Source of the DNA: Hyphomicrobium_A sp963722495 | GTDB lineage: Bacteria; Pseudomonadota; Alphaproteobacteria; Rhizobiales; Hyphomicrobiaceae | DNA length: 64,000 bases | Direction of reading: 5' to 3' | Assembly (NCBI GenBank): GCA_963722495.1 | Contig: CAVRND010000028.1 | Coordinates: forward strand, 289,597 to 353,596 | Shown here: one piece after another, positions 17,650-28,246 of the stretch | Layout of the letters: every line of letters begins with the position of its first letter | How positions within the stretch are numbered: the stretch's first letter is position 1 | The notes under the pieces: model-generated | Seen by the model: the letters and a program-made list of their open reading frames with translations, nothing else | What the model was told of the DNA's origin: nothing | The model's database searches: none | Program-made: the position numbers and the translations under genes

Positions 17650-19018
17650 TTAAGGGCCCAGGATGCGTTCGCCCCACAGGTCGTAGTCGTCGGCATTGGT
17701 GACGCGCGCCTTGACGATGTCGCCGGCTTTGAGGTCCGTGTCGCCGTTGAGGAACACGCTGCCGTCGATTTCCGGCGCGTCCCACTGGGAACGACCGAGC
17801 GCGCCTTCCTCGTCGACCTCGTCGATGATCACGTCGATCTCGCGGCCGACGATCCCGGCGAGGCGCTTCTCGCTGACTTCCTTCGCCGTCTCCATGAACC
17901 GGTGCCAGCGCTCTTCCTTCACCTCATCGGGCACGGCGCCGGCGAGATCGTTCGCGGGTGCGCCGGCAACCGGCTCGTAGCGGAAGCAGCCGACGCGGGC
18001 CAACTCGGCTTCGCGCATCCAGTCGAGCAGGAACTGGAAGTCTGCTTCGGTCTCGCCCGGGAAGCCGACGATGAAGGTCGAGCGGATGGCAAGGTCGGGG
18101 CATACCTCGCGCCAGCGGCGGATGCGCTCCAGCGTCTTCTCCTGCGCCGCCGGGCGGCGCATCGCCTTGAGGACCGTCGGCGACGCATGCTGGAACGGGA
18201 TGTCGAGGTAGGGCAGGATCTTGCCCTCGGCCATCAGCGGAATGACGTTGTCGACATGCGGATAGGGATAGACGTAATGCAGGCGCACCCAGACGCCGAG
18301 TTCGCCCAGCGCCTCGCATAGGGCCTGGAAGCGCGCGGGCAGCGCGCGACCTTTCCACTGGACTCTCGGCGTACTTCAGGTCGAGGCCGTAGGCGCTGGT
18401 GTCCTGGCTGATGACCAGCAGCTCCTTGACGCCCGCCTTCACCAGGCGCTCGGCCTCGGTCATCACGTGGTTCGACGGCCGGCTGACCAGGTCGCCGCGC
18501 AGATGCGGGATGATGCAGAACGAGCAGCGATTGTTGCAGCCCTCGGAAATCTTCAGGTACGCGTAGTGCCGGGGCGTGAGGCGCAGGCCCTCTGCCGGCA
18601 CGAGGTCCATGAACGGGTCATGCACCGGCGGCACCGCGGCATGCACCGCTTGCACCACCTGCTCGTATTGATGCGGGCCGGTGACGGCGAGCACGCCGGG
18701 ATGGCTCTCGCGGATGCGGGCCTCCTCGACGCCGAAGCAGCCGGTGACGATCACCTTGCCGTTCTCGGCCATGGCCTCGCCGATGGCGTCGAGGCTCTCC
18801 TGCTTGGCGCTGTCGAGGAAGCCGCAGGTGTTCACCACCACGACGTCGGCGCCGGCATAGTCGGGCGCTACCCTGTAGCCCTCGGCCCGCAGCTTGGTCA
18901 GGATGCGCTCGGAATCGACCAGCGCCTTGGGGCAGCCGAGGGACACAAAGCCCACGGTCGGCACATGGCCGCGCTTTTTCTCGGCCGGCGCATCGTTTTT
19001 CAGGAGAGAAGCTGTCAT
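17650..19018 (-). CDS. rimO: Ribosomal protein S12 methylthiotransferase RimO (frameshifted)
   Basis: The locus is about 455 residues long, normal for RimO, a radical-SAM enzyme that methylthiolates an aspartate of ribosomal protein S12. The N-terminal UPF0004 domain has GFVSLGCPKALVDSERIL and VVVVNTCGFLDSAKQESLD. The radical-SAM cluster motif is ISEGCNNRCSFCIIPHLRG (CxxxCxxC). The second half (HYVYPYPHVDNVIPL, FIVGFPGETEADFQFLLDW) and the C-terminal TRAM domain are in another frame. One extra C near 18358 explains the break: removing it restores YAESPWKGRALPARFQAL. This is most likely a sequence error in an intact gene. Confidence 0.9.
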
Positions 19019-19518
19019 GGCGGGGCTCTAGCACGGGCCGTGGCGGCGGGCGAGCCCCAGCAAAGCTCGAAGAACTCGCGGCGGCAAAGCCCGAGGCGAT
19101 GAAAACGGGGGGCGGGGCGGTCCTGGCCCTCAAATTTACTTTCGTTGGAAGCAGCCATCGCCGCCCCACTCAGGCACAAGCGCCGATCAACCGCCTTCCC
19201 CGGATCGCTTCGTCATGGCGGAGCCATGCTTCGCATGGACGCCCGGGGCTCACCGACATTTTCGCGTCGGCGACAGAGGATCATGGGGCTACGCTTAAGG
19301 CCCCGGCATTCTTGTACCGGCCCATCCCCTGCAAGTCCGTCAGCGCACGTCTGCACCCCGGTCATTTGGAATGGGCGCCGCGATTGTACGCGGGGAGAGC
19401 GAGGCGCGGATAAGTCGGCCTTAGCAGCTTTGCGGATAAGCAATGCAGAAGTTCATCGTTCTGGGGCGGTTTACGCCCCGCTAGGTTCCAGGCCGTTGGC
19501 CATTTGGGAACCGAGAAC
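19019..19518. other. Intergenic stretch without a gene
   Basis: No frame here shows a family signature or a good ribosome-binding site. The only structure seen is a short GC hairpin around 19463-19479 (GGGGCG-GTTTA-CGCCCC) near its right end. Confidence 0.4.
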
Positions 19519-19602
19519 ATGTCTGCCGAACAATTGCTGTCCTGGGCGGGCCTCTTCCTTTCCGTCGGCCTCGTCGCCTCGGTCATCTTCGCCCTGGTCT
19601 AG
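19519..19602 (+). CDS. Possible 27-residue membrane peptide
   Basis: The ATG frame encodes MSAEQLLSWAGLFLSVGL followed by VASVIFALV: a short charged start and one hydrophobic helix, a layout shared by known bacterial membrane micropeptides. It converges with lon, ending 7 nt before the lon stop. The ribosome-binding site is weak (GGGA about 10 nt upstream). No homologue recognised; coding status is uncertain. Confidence 0.3.
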   Translation: MSAEQLLSWAGLFLSVGLVASVIFALV

Positions 19603-19608
19603 TCTGAC

Positions 19609-22032
<2,424 letters not shown>

Positions 22033-22040
<8 letters not shown>

Positions 22041-22452
22041 GGAAGGGCTCCGATTTGGTCAGCAACACGAGTAGGCAGCCGTCGGCAAACTTGCGCCGGA
22101 TGTCGCTGTAGCGCCCGCCGGGCAACGGCAAGCGGCGCTCGAAGCGTCCCTGTGGCAGCTCCAGGCGATGAATGACCGCCGAAGCCAGCTCCGCGGGCAG
22201 CGTCCGGTTGCCGGCGACAATGAGGTCGCCGCCATCGATCACCACCTCGATCTCATCGGGCTTGACGCCGGGCAAGGCGACGACGACGAGCACGTCACGG
22301 TCGCTCTCCAAGACGTCGGCCGGCGGCTCCCAGGCTGGCTGTCGCGACAGCGAACGCACGGGCTGGAAGAACTGGCGGTGCATCCGCTCGGCGCGCGCCA
22401 GCATCTCGCACGCTTCCGACCACATCCACCGATTGGGAAACTCGTCGTTCAT
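22033..22452 (-). CDS. Hsp20/alpha-crystallin family small heat-shock protein
   Basis: 139 residues from the ATG at 22452 (MNDEFPNRW); the frame is open further to 22509 without a better start. The alpha-crystallin domain spans about residues 43-130: PPADVLESDRDVLVVVALPG, KPDEIEVVIDGGDLIVAGNR, and LPQGRFERRLPLPGG as the usual L-P-x(n)-F motif. As an ATP-independent holdase it would bind unfolding proteins. Its stop codon overlaps the GTG start of lon (GTGGCTGA), so the two are probably translationally coupled. Confidence 0.9.
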
Positions 22453-22539
22453 GCCGCGCCGCCCATGCAGTTCGCATAGCGGGCGGCGAACGCGCCCGAG
22501 GGGAGGCATTACATAGTAGTGATTTAAGGGATGTCTACC

Positions 22540-22878
22540 TCACGCCGGCGGCGATGATTCCTGCGGCTTTGCCTCGACCAGCCGGCGGCGCAGCGCTTTG
22601 AAGGCATCGCCAATCGTGACGCGGACGTCCTCGTCGGCGCCGGTAATGGCCGGGTCGCGAGTGATGACGATGTCGGGGGCGCCGGGCCGCTCGATCTGGA
22701 TATACACACGGCAGGCATTCACCGTGTGATACCGGCGGTGGGGCCTCCCGAGAACAATACGCGCCTTCGAAATCTGCGGGGCCAAGTGATCGAGAGCGGC
22801 GGCTTCTATGCGGATATAATCTTCAAGGGCGTCGTCGTGCGAAATGCCTTCAAACGCGATCTCAAGTGGGAAACTCAT
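22540..22878 (-). CDS. HPF/RaiA-family ribosome hibernation factor (short form)
   Basis: 112 residues, short HPF type with no long C-terminal extension. Features are the N-terminal strand ITFxGIS-like FPLEIAFEGISHDDALEDYI, a helix, RIVLGRPHRRYHTVNACRVY, and the C-terminal helix VTIGDAFKALRRRLVE. Such proteins bind the 30S decoding centre and stabilise inactive ribosomes in stationary phase. It is the first gene of a likely operon with hsp20 and lon. No EcfG consensus was seen upstream. Confidence 0.8.
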   Translation of the reverse strand: MSFPLEIAFEGISHDDALEDYIRIEAAALDHLAPQISKARIVLGRPHRRYHTVNACRVYIQIERPGAPDIVITRDPAITGADEDVRVTIGDAFKALRRRLVEAKPQESSPPA

Positions 22879-22932
22879 TTTCCTCTTATTGTCGGGTCGG
22901 AGTTGGGCGCCGAGACGCGGTCGGTTCGTGGG

Positions 22933-23325
22933 TCAGCCGCCGTCAGCGAGCGCCTCGAGCTTAGCGATATCCTTCAAACGCAACGCCGAAGATGCATCGC
23001 TGTCGATGAGGCCGCGGCGGCGCAAATCGACCAACATTTCCGCTAGCGAACCGATATCTAGGCCGAGCAGATCAGCCACGAATCCGGACGTAAGTGTGTC
23101 CGGCATCACGTGAGGATCACGACCTTCGTAGCCGTTGTTGCGGGAAATGGAGACGAGCAGCGCCGCAATTCGCGAGATCGGCCTGTAGGAAGTGGACTTT
23201 TCGAGGGCCCTGCGCCGAGCGGTCAGGGCATCCTCAACCTGAACGGGCGGTACAGACTGCTTGCCGCTCGTGCGGGCGTAATTGACGCGGCGGGGATCGA
23301 TTTCGGCTACGGTGGCGAACGGCAT
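22933..23325 (-). CDS. Crp-type HTH-only regulator lacking the cNMP domain
   Basis: 130 residues from the ATG at 23325 (MPFATVAEID). The C-terminal 85 residues are a Crp-type winged helix (SRIAALLVSISRNNGYEGRD, TSGFVADLLGLDIGSLAEML, DLRRRGLIDS). They align closely with the C-terminal domains of the 25047 and 51452 regulators, including the shared EGRDP and recognition helix. The first 45 residues are unrelated to a cyclic-nucleotide barrel, which is simply absent. The frame is open upstream to 24078 but that part overlaps other features. It is either a domain-loss paralogue or a remnant; a good start and clean stop argue for expression. Confidence 0.7.
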   Translation of the reverse strand: MPFATVAEIDPRRVNYARTSGKQSVPPVQVEDALTARRRALEKSTSYRPISRIAALLVSISRNNGYEGRDPHVMPDTLTSGFVADLLGLDIGSLAEMLVDLRRRGLIDSDASSALRLKDIAKLEALADGG

Positions 23326-23661
23326 TTGCTTAACTCCGCTGAGAAAAATGCGGGACTGGTATGCCGGTCTAACGAATGGCAAGTTCTGCGGGTTCGCCCT
23401 CGGCCTGTGGATTTGTCCAATTTTCTGTAATTGGCGCGGGAAAGCCGCATGGCCCGTACGCCAATTTGCCGCTTCCCCGGGGGGCAAGGGCGAAAAAGCC
23501 TTGAAAAAGGGGGGCATTCGTACGATATACGCCCCCATAACGCCGCGCACAGACGCTCCGACGGCCCCTGTCCAAGAGAATCTCAATCTTTTTCCTGGAA
23601 ACGCCGGGGGGCCGGCGGCGTTCAGCTGTCTGCGTCCGCCGTCAGTCGAATTTGGTGAACC

Positions 23662-23904
23662 ATGGTCGAGGAAGAGTTGAGCAGTCTGAAGGATCACACG
23701 GGAGCGTACACCGACTGCCACGACACGTGCGCAGACGGCTGCGCGGACACGTGCGAGGCCGATCGGGAAGCACGCCGTAGCGCGGAGCAGAAGGTCAGGA
23801 AGTGCCTGATCTGCCGCGAGTCGTTCCCCAGCGCTTGGGCGGGTGAGCGCGTGTGCCGGAAGTGCAAGTCCACCTCGACGTGGCGCAGCAGCGGTATGGA
23901 ATAA
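23662..23904 (+). CDS. Small Cys-rich zinc-ribbon-like protein
   Basis: 80 residues. The N-terminus has spaced cysteines and histidine (YTDCHDTCADGCADTCEAD). The C-terminus carries KCLICRESFPSAWAGERVCR with a following CxxC-like KCKS, a compact zinc-ribbon motif I recognise from small uncharacterised Hyphomicrobiales proteins. It ends 19 nt before a strong bidirectional terminator. An ATG at 23662 is used. Function unknown, nucleic-acid binding possible. Confidence 0.6.
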   Translation: MVEEELSSLKDHTGAYTDCHDTCADGCADTCEADREARRSAEQKVRKCLICRESFPSAWAGERVCRKCKSTSTWRSSGME

Positions 23905-23923
23905 AGCGCTGCACAATTGGATT

Positions 23924-23960
23924 CGAAAAAAGGGGCGGCCGCCGGCCGCCCCTTTTTTCG
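23924..23960. terminator. Bidirectional intrinsic terminator
   Basis: A perfect 18-bp inverted repeat (CGAAAAAAGGGGCGGCCG and its complement, 1-nt centre) provides a GC-rich stem and a T-run on both strands. It sits between the convergent 23662 and 24181 genes. Confidence 0.9.
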
Positions 23961-23980
23961 TCTTCGGCCAGCTGGATAGG

Positions 23981-24181
23981 TCAGGGCCCCGGCGCAGTCT
24001 GCTGCGTCGGCGCCGGATCCGGCGTGCTGACAGGCGTGTCACCGGCATAGAAGAGGGTGTAGAGCGCCACACCGGCAATGACCGCCAGGAGCAGGGATCC
24101 GCCCAAAACTCGAAAATTCATTCGCCGCGGAGAGCCCTGTCGAGACTCGGTCGGGGTTAGGACTTCTTGTGGCTCGTGCAT
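23981..24181 (-). CDS. Small single-pass membrane protein
   Basis: 66 residues from the ATG at 24181, preceded by GGGAGGAATTCA (a strong ribosome-binding site), which rules out the longer frame. It has a charged N-terminal half (EPQEVLTPTESRQGSPRR), one helix (VLGGSLLLAVIAGVALYTLF) and a Pro/Thr-rich tail ending TQQTAPGP. Its layout matches the 4589 protein. No family known. Confidence 0.65.
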   Translation of the reverse strand: MHEPQEVLTPTESRQGSPRRMNFRVLGGSLLLAVIAGVALYTLFYAGDTPVSTPDPAPTQQTAPGP

Positions 24182-24249
24182 TGAATTCCTCCCAAAAACG
24201 ACTAATGCACACACTCGTGCAAAGGTTCCCGACTGCGGAGCTCCGAGGT

Positions 24250-24675
24250 CTAGGAATGGTCCCCGAGCTTGCTGTACTCAGGGGCTGCCTGCAGGCTCTC
24301 CTTGGTCGCGGTGGTACCGATGACGAGCTCGTTGTTGTCGTCCCGACCGAACGACAACTGGTCGTACGGCAGGGCGACATTCTTCTCACCCATGCCGAGC
24401 ACGCCGCCGACACCGACGATCACCGCGGCGATCTTGCCTTCGCGGTCGATGAGTATGTCGTTGATATCGCCAAGGTTTTCGTTAGCGCTGTGCATCACGT
24501 TTCCATCGAGCAATTCCTTGGCGGATACATCGCCGGAAAACGAAATAGCCTTTTGCTTTTCAACGACCTCGATGACGGGCGCATTCTGCACCTTCCCACC
24601 CGGCGTTGCTGTGTCCTGCGCGCCGGCCGGAATTGCCATTAGAACAGCTAGCGATGCTGCGGTGAAAAGCTTCAT
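24250..24675 (-). CDS. Exported PRC-barrel domain protein
   Basis: 141 residues from the ATG at 24675. Signal peptide MKLFTAASLAVLMAIPAGAQ, then a PRC-barrel domain (residues about 50-130: FSGDVSAKELLDGNVM, NLGDINDILIDREGKIAAVI, VALPYDQLSF). Such exported proteins are frequent stress-induced genes in Hyphomicrobiales; their ligand is unknown. An EcfG-type promoter lies 91 nt upstream. Confidence 0.82.
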   Translation of the reverse strand: MKLFTAASLAVLMAIPAGAQDTATPGGKVQNAPVIEVVEKQKAISFSGDVSAKELLDGNVMHSANENLGDINDILIDREGKIAAVIVGVGGVLGMGEKNVALPYDQLSFGRDDNNELVIGTTATKESLQAAPEYSKLGDHS

Positions 24676-24765
24676 GACAGGGGCGTCCTCTTCGGTTGCC
24701 TCGGGGATATCGGGAAAAGAACCTCGGCGTTGCGCGTCTATTGCCGACTGCAGCAACGGTGGAAG

Positions 24766-24790
24766 AACGACTAGTCACCGGCGCAGTTCC
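24766..24790 (-). promoter_or_regulatory. EcfG-type promoter of the PRC-barrel gene
   Basis: Minus strand GGAAC, a 16-nt spacer, then CGTT. It is a full consensus match 91 nt upstream of the ATG at 24675. Confidence 0.7.
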
Positions 24791-24913
24791 GATGTCTTCC
24801 GCACCGCGAAATCGAGCTGATCGGCCAACGCGGATTCACCAACTTGGCAATCAGTCACACCACTCGGACGTAACGTTCGGTAGGCGTTGGCGAAGAAACG
24901 GCATGTTCCCCAG

Positions 24914-24939
24914 GGAACACCGCCCCCAAGCCACACGTT
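24914..24939 (+). promoter_or_regulatory. EcfG-type promoter of the 25047 Crp-type gene
   Basis: GGAAC, a 17-nt spacer, then CGTT on the plus strand, 107 nt before the ATG at 25047. The 370-nt gap between the PRC-barrel and Crp genes thus carries two divergent EcfG promoters and no convincing gene of its own. Confidence 0.68.
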
Positions 24940-25046
24940 GTAGAGGTAGCCAGAGCGCCTAGGGGGTTGGACCGGCTGAGATTTTGGCTTGATTAAGGCA
25001 AGTTTGATCCCCATGTCGTCGGCTCCAACGCGTGAGAGTAACGCCT

Positions 25047-25706
25047 ATGTTCGCCGCATCCTCGCAGACCGCTGAGCACAGCCCGCCGACGGGCATCGGA
25101 CGTGATTGCGCCCGCGTGCGCCGGCTCGCCCGTGGCGAAACGCTGTTCCACACCGGAGACGCACGCGATCAGCTCTATCGGGTCGAGCGCGGCGCGCTCT
25201 GCCATTACCTGCGGTGGGAGGACGGTCACCACGAGGTCATCGAATTCGCCTTCCCGGGAGACATCATCGGCTTCGGACACCTCGCCATGCACACCAGCAC
25301 GGCGCAGGCAGCGGCGAAGACGATCGTCAGTCGGGTAAGCGAGGAAGAGTTCGAACAGCTGCTCGAGAGCGACGGTCAGCTCGCTGCCCGTTATGCTGCC
25401 GCCGGCGACCGCGAGTTCGAATTCATGCGCGTGCGCGCGATCGAAGGCGGTCGTGGCCAGCCCGCCAAGCGTGTCGCCTCGTTCCTCGCCGCGCTGTCGC
25501 GCCTCGGCACCCACGAGGGACGCGACCCGAACGTCATTGCGGATGAGTTCTCTTCCGGTGCCATCGCCGAGCATCTCAACATGAGTATCGATGCGCTCGC
25601 CGATGTCCTGCGCGAACTCGAGGCGCACGGCATCGTCTCTGCGGCTGATGACGGACTACGCATTGCCGACGTCGACGCGCTGGAGAAGTTCGCCGACGCC
25701 GCCTAG
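25047..25706 (+). CDS. Crp/Fnr-family transcriptional regulator
   Basis: 219 residues from the ATG at 25047 (a GTG at 25032 is possible). The N-terminal cNMP-type barrel is recognisable (RRLARGETLFHTGDARDQLY, HHEVIEFAFPGDIIGFGHL). The winged helix is at residues about 145-215 (KRVASFLAALSRLGTHEGRD, FSSGAIAEHLNMSIDALADV, LRELEAHGIV). No Fnr cluster cysteines are present. It belongs to the same subfamily as the 51452 gene and the HTH-only 23325 gene. An EcfG promoter upstream places it under general-stress control. Its stop overlaps the convergent 25924 gene by 4 nt. Confidence 0.85.
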   Translation: MFAASSQTAEHSPPTGIGRDCARVRRLARGETLFHTGDARDQLYRVERGALCHYLRWEDGHHEVIEFAFPGDIIGFGHLAMHTSTAQAAAKTIVSRVSEEEFEQLLESDGQLAARYAAAGDREFEFMRVRAIEGGRGQPAKRVASFLAALSRLGTHEGRDPNVIADEFSSGAIAEHLNMSIDALADVLRELEAHGIVSAADDGLRIADVDALEKFADAA

Positions 25707-25924
25707 GCGTCGGCCCCGCCGCTGCGCGGCGTTTTTGGGCGCAAGCGCATCGTCGTTTCCAGCAGCGCATCCTTTTTGGACCAGGCGTGCTGACCGCCGC
25801 AAGCTGGACATCGCACCGGCCGCGCTGGAACCTCCGGCAAGCTAGCGAAGGTGTCCCGATCGGTGTCTATGCCGACGGGAATGAGTTCGCCCGTCGCCGG
25901 ACAGCGGATCATGATTGCGCCCAT
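25703..25924 (-). CDS. Small zinc-ribbon protein
   Basis: 73 residues. The N-terminal MIRCPATGELIPVGIDTD and later VRCPACGGQHAWSKKDALL supply a four-cysteine zinc ribbon. This is a common short uncharacterised protein in Hyphomicrobiales. Alternative start at MIRCP (residue 5). It overlaps the end of the Crp gene tail to tail. Confidence 0.65.
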   Translation of the reverse strand: MGAIMIRCPATGELIPVGIDTDRDTFASLPEVPARPVRCPACGGQHAWSKKDALLETTMRLRPKTPRSGGADA

Positions 25925-26057
25925 GGCGGCTCCCCTCGACGCAGCACGTGGTGCACGCGAACACGCAACCTTATCAACGCGTCACTGCGCTTAACCCCAT
26001 GCGTAGAATATCTGCGATCCCGGCCAAATGATGTTCAGCAGTGTTCGCGAGTTGCGC

Positions 26058-26083
26058 GGAACCTTCCCAAAAACCAGCACGTT
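26058..26083 (+). promoter_or_regulatory. EcfG-type promoter of the 26116 DUF892 gene
   Basis: GGAAC, a 17-nt spacer, then CGTT. A full match ending 33 nt before the start codon, close to the position expected for a short leader. Confidence 0.75.
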
Positions 26084-26115
26084 GAAGCGGGACACTCACC
26101 CCCGAGGAGCGTCCC

Positions 26116-26604
26116 ATGAAAATCGAAAACCTATCCGACCTTTTCGTTCACACGCTGAAAGACATCTATTTCGCCGAGAATCAGATTGTGAAGGCATTGC
26201 CGAAAATGTCCAAAGCCGCTGATGCCAAGGAGCTGGCGCGCGCGTTCGACTCGCATCTCGAAGAGACGAAGGAACAGATCACTCGCCTAGATCAGGTGTT
26301 CAAGCTGCTCGGCAAGAAAGCCGAGGGCGAGAAGTGCCCCGCCATCGAGGGCATTCTCAAGGAGGGCGAGGAGCTGATGAAGGAGATCAAGGATCCCGAC
26401 ACGCGGGATGCCGCGATGATCGCCGCCGCCCAGGCCGTCGAGCACTATGAGATCACCCGCTATGGCACGCTGGTGTCGTGGGGCGAGTTGCTGGACCTTC
26501 CGGACGTCGTGAAGCTGCTGTCCGTGACCCTCAAGGAAGAGCACGGCGCCGACGCAAAGCTGACCAAGCTTGCCGAAGGTAAGCTGAACAAGCAGGCGGC
26601 ATAA
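26116..26604 (+). CDS. DUF892 ferritin-like stress protein
   Basis: 162 residues, a complete YciE/YciF-type helical bundle. LSDLFVHTLKDIYFAENQIV carries the first ligand set. LEETKEQITRLDQVFKLLG and AQAVEHYEITRYGTLVSW carry the others. Members of this family are induced by osmotic and general stress in several bacteria; biochemical function is unsettled. It has GAGGAG 7 nt before the ATG, an EcfG promoter just upstream and an intrinsic terminator after it, so it is a single-gene transcript. Paralogue of the 17332 gene without its basic tail. Confidence 0.9.
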   Translation: MKIENLSDLFVHTLKDIYFAENQIVKALPKMSKAADAKELARAFDSHLEETKEQITRLDQVFKLLGKKAEGEKCPAIEGILKEGEELMKEIKDPDTRDAAMIAAAQAVEHYEITRYGTLVSWGELLDLPDVVKLLSVTLKEEHGADAKLTKLAEGKLNKQAA

Positions 26605-26627
26605 GCCGGACGAAGGAAGCGTAAACG

Positions 26628-26656
26628 GAAAAGCCGGGCCCCAGTCCCGGCTTTTC
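26628..26656 (+). terminator. Intrinsic terminator after DUF892
   Basis: 11-bp stem GAAAAGCCGGG/CCCGGCTTTTC with a 7-nt loop and T-rich sequence after it, 24 nt past the stop codon. Confidence 0.88.
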
Positions 26657-26785
26657 TGCTTTCTACTTTGCATAGACCGGATACTGCCGCTCCATACATC
26701 AAATGACATCGCCAAACGCGTTTTGGAGCAGTAATGGGTGGCGACCAAAAGAATCGACAGTCGCCTATCGGAGCTGCGGTGAGAA

Positions 26786-27289
26786 TTGATCGACCCATGC
26801 CGACTCTGGCTTCAGCAGAAGCGGAGCTTACCATTACAGTCGGAGCTGGCAGCGACCGGCACAGACGAGACGTCGCCTCCGGGGTCTGAGGGTCCGTCCA
26901 AGCCCTCGCAGGGTCCCGTTGACGGCCTGCACGCGTTGCTCGTCGAGGATCAGACGATCATCGCGCTCGATACCGAAAGCATGCTGCACGATCTCGGAGC
27001 GGCCAGCGTCTATTCCTTCACGACGGCGGATGCCGCTGTCGATTGGCTTGCGTCCGCCACAGCCGACATCGGCATCCTCGACATCAGTCTTGGTTCTTCT
27101 ACATCGTTCCCGGTTGCCGACGCGCTGCATCAGCTTACGGTGCCGTTCGTTTTCACCACTGGCTACGGCGACAGCGGGCTCATCCCCGAGCGGTTTCTAG
27201 ACGTGCCGATCGTCCGCAAGCCCTACACGATCGAGGCGCTCGCCGACGCGGTCGCAAAGTGTCTGCGCGCACGCCGTCTCGACGGCTAG
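26786..27289 (+). CDS. Single-domain response regulator (FAT GUY-like)
   Basis: 167 residues; the N-terminal 45 are low complexity, so a later start is possible. The receiver domain (residues about 47-160) has the acidic pair in ALLVEDQTIIALDTESMLH, the phosphoacceptor aspartate in IGILDISLG, and the switch segment VPFVFTTGYGDSG. The last resembles the PFxFATGYG signature of the single-domain receivers that feed the alphaproteobacterial general stress response. The conserved lysine is in IVRKPYT. No output domain. It lies between stress genes. Its TAG stop is formed by the end of a repeat element. Confidence 0.85.
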   Translation: MIDPCRLWLQQKRSLPLQSELAATGTDETSPPGSEGPSKPSQGPVDGLHALLVEDQTIIALDTESMLHDLGAASVYSFTTADAAVDWLASATADIGILDISLGSSTSFPVADALHQLTVPFVFTTGYGDSGLIPERFLDVPIVRKPYTIEALADAVAKCLRARRLDG

Positions 27290-27407
27290 TGTGATGATCG
27301 AGAAATTCGCCATCATCAGTGGCGAGGGATCGAGCGAATTTCTCGATCTGAATCACACTCCCGATCCTAGCCGCGAGCTCTGGCGAACTTCGGAATCGGG
27401 ACACTAG
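27286..27407 (-). repeat. CTAG-bounded palindromic repeat, copy 2 (inverted, shortened)
   Basis: Read on the minus strand it begins CTAGTGTCCCGATTCCGAAG, a half of module A. It continues through TTCAGATCGAGAAATTCGCT to the complementary GGCGAATTTCTCGATC of module B and ends ATCACACTAG. It matches copy 1 (13391-13557) over both modules, with the right half of module A missing. It fills the whole gap between two convergent genes, and its CTAG ends provide the stop codon of each. Confidence 0.8.
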
Positions 27408-28162
27408 AGCAAGGGCCGCACTGTATTCGAGCTTGGCTCGTCGCCGGCAAGCTCGGCAAGACGGTCACGGTCAAGGATTTCGAACTCCTGTTCGCGCCAG
27501 CGGATCGCTCGATCGCGGATCAGGCGGCCCAGCGTCCGGTTGGTGTGCACAAGCGATAAACCGAGCGTATCGGCGATGTGCTGCTGCGTGACCGGGATAC
27601 GAATGGTGTGGCGTGAGCGCGTCAGGCCGACTTCAGCCACGCGGTCAGCCAGATGCAGTAACAGATGCGCGCAACGTTCTATGGCGCTGCGGCGCCCGAC
27701 CGACAGGAGCTGCTGATCGAGCATCTGTTCGGAGCGTGCGGCAAGCCAGGTGACGTCGAACGAAAGACCGGCGTGGCTTTCGAACAAGCGCCAGAGACCT
27801 TCCCGGTTGAAGACGCACAGCACCATGTCTGAAAGCGCCTCGACCGAGTGCTGCATCTCTTGCATCACGGAACCCTGCAGCCCGAGGAAGTCGCCGGGCA
27901 TGCAGTAGTTGAGGATCTGGCGCCGGCCATCGGGAAGCAACTTGTAACGGAAGGCCAATCCCGACAGCACGGTGTAGAGGTGCGCACTGGCGGCGCCCTC
28001 GAGAAACAGCGGCGCGCCCGCCTTCACAGTCACTTCGCCCGTCTTGAAGCCGCTGACGAACGCGAGTTCCTCAGGCGTGAACGGCCGGAAAATCTTGAGC
28101 TTGCGCAGGGGACACAGTTGGCAGGGCACTTGTCGCCCCGGTAGTTCTTTCTTATCCGCCAT
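27404..28162 (-). CDS. Crp/Fnr-family transcriptional regulator
   Basis: 252 residues from the ATG at 28162 (MADKKELPGR). It has a short Cys motif at the N-terminus (QVPCQLCPLRKL), a cNMP-type barrel (FLEGAASAHLYTVLSGLAFR, RQILNYCMPGDFLGLQGSV) and a C-terminal Crp-type winged helix (IPVTQQHIADTLGLSLVHTN, RTLGRLIRDRAIRW). It is a different subfamily from the 25047 and 51452 regulators. Two N-terminal cysteines are too few for a classical Fnr cluster. The stop codon lies in the repeat element. Confidence 0.88.
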   Translation of the reverse strand: MADKKELPGRQVPCQLCPLRKLKIFRPFTPEELAFVSGFKTGEVTVKAGAPLFLEGAASAHLYTVLSGLAFRYKLLPDGRRQILNYCMPGDFLGLQGSVMQEMQHSVEALSDMVLCVFNREGLWRLFESHAGLSFDVTWLAARSEQMLDQQLLSVGRRSAIERCAHLLLHLADRVAEVGLTRSRHTIRIPVTQQHIADTLGLSLVHTNRTLGRLIRDRAIRWREQEFEILDRDRLAELAGDEPSSNTVRPLL

Positions 28163-28246
28163 CGGCCCCGTCCTCACGCCTTGGCGTAGGACACGCAAAG
28201 TTAGGGCCGCACGTCAAGCGGCCCATCAAATGATGTACTGAGCTTG

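Noticed and set aside
17332..17785. N-terminal extension of the tailed DUF892 gene by 151 codons
   Set aside because: The extension crosses an EcfG promoter and an extragenic palindrome and has no protein-like composition; DUF892 proteins begin at the GTG at 17332.
24775..25014. 79-residue minus-strand ORF between the PRC-barrel and Crp genes
   Set aside because: It overlaps two divergent EcfG promoters, has no ribosome-binding site and no family signature.
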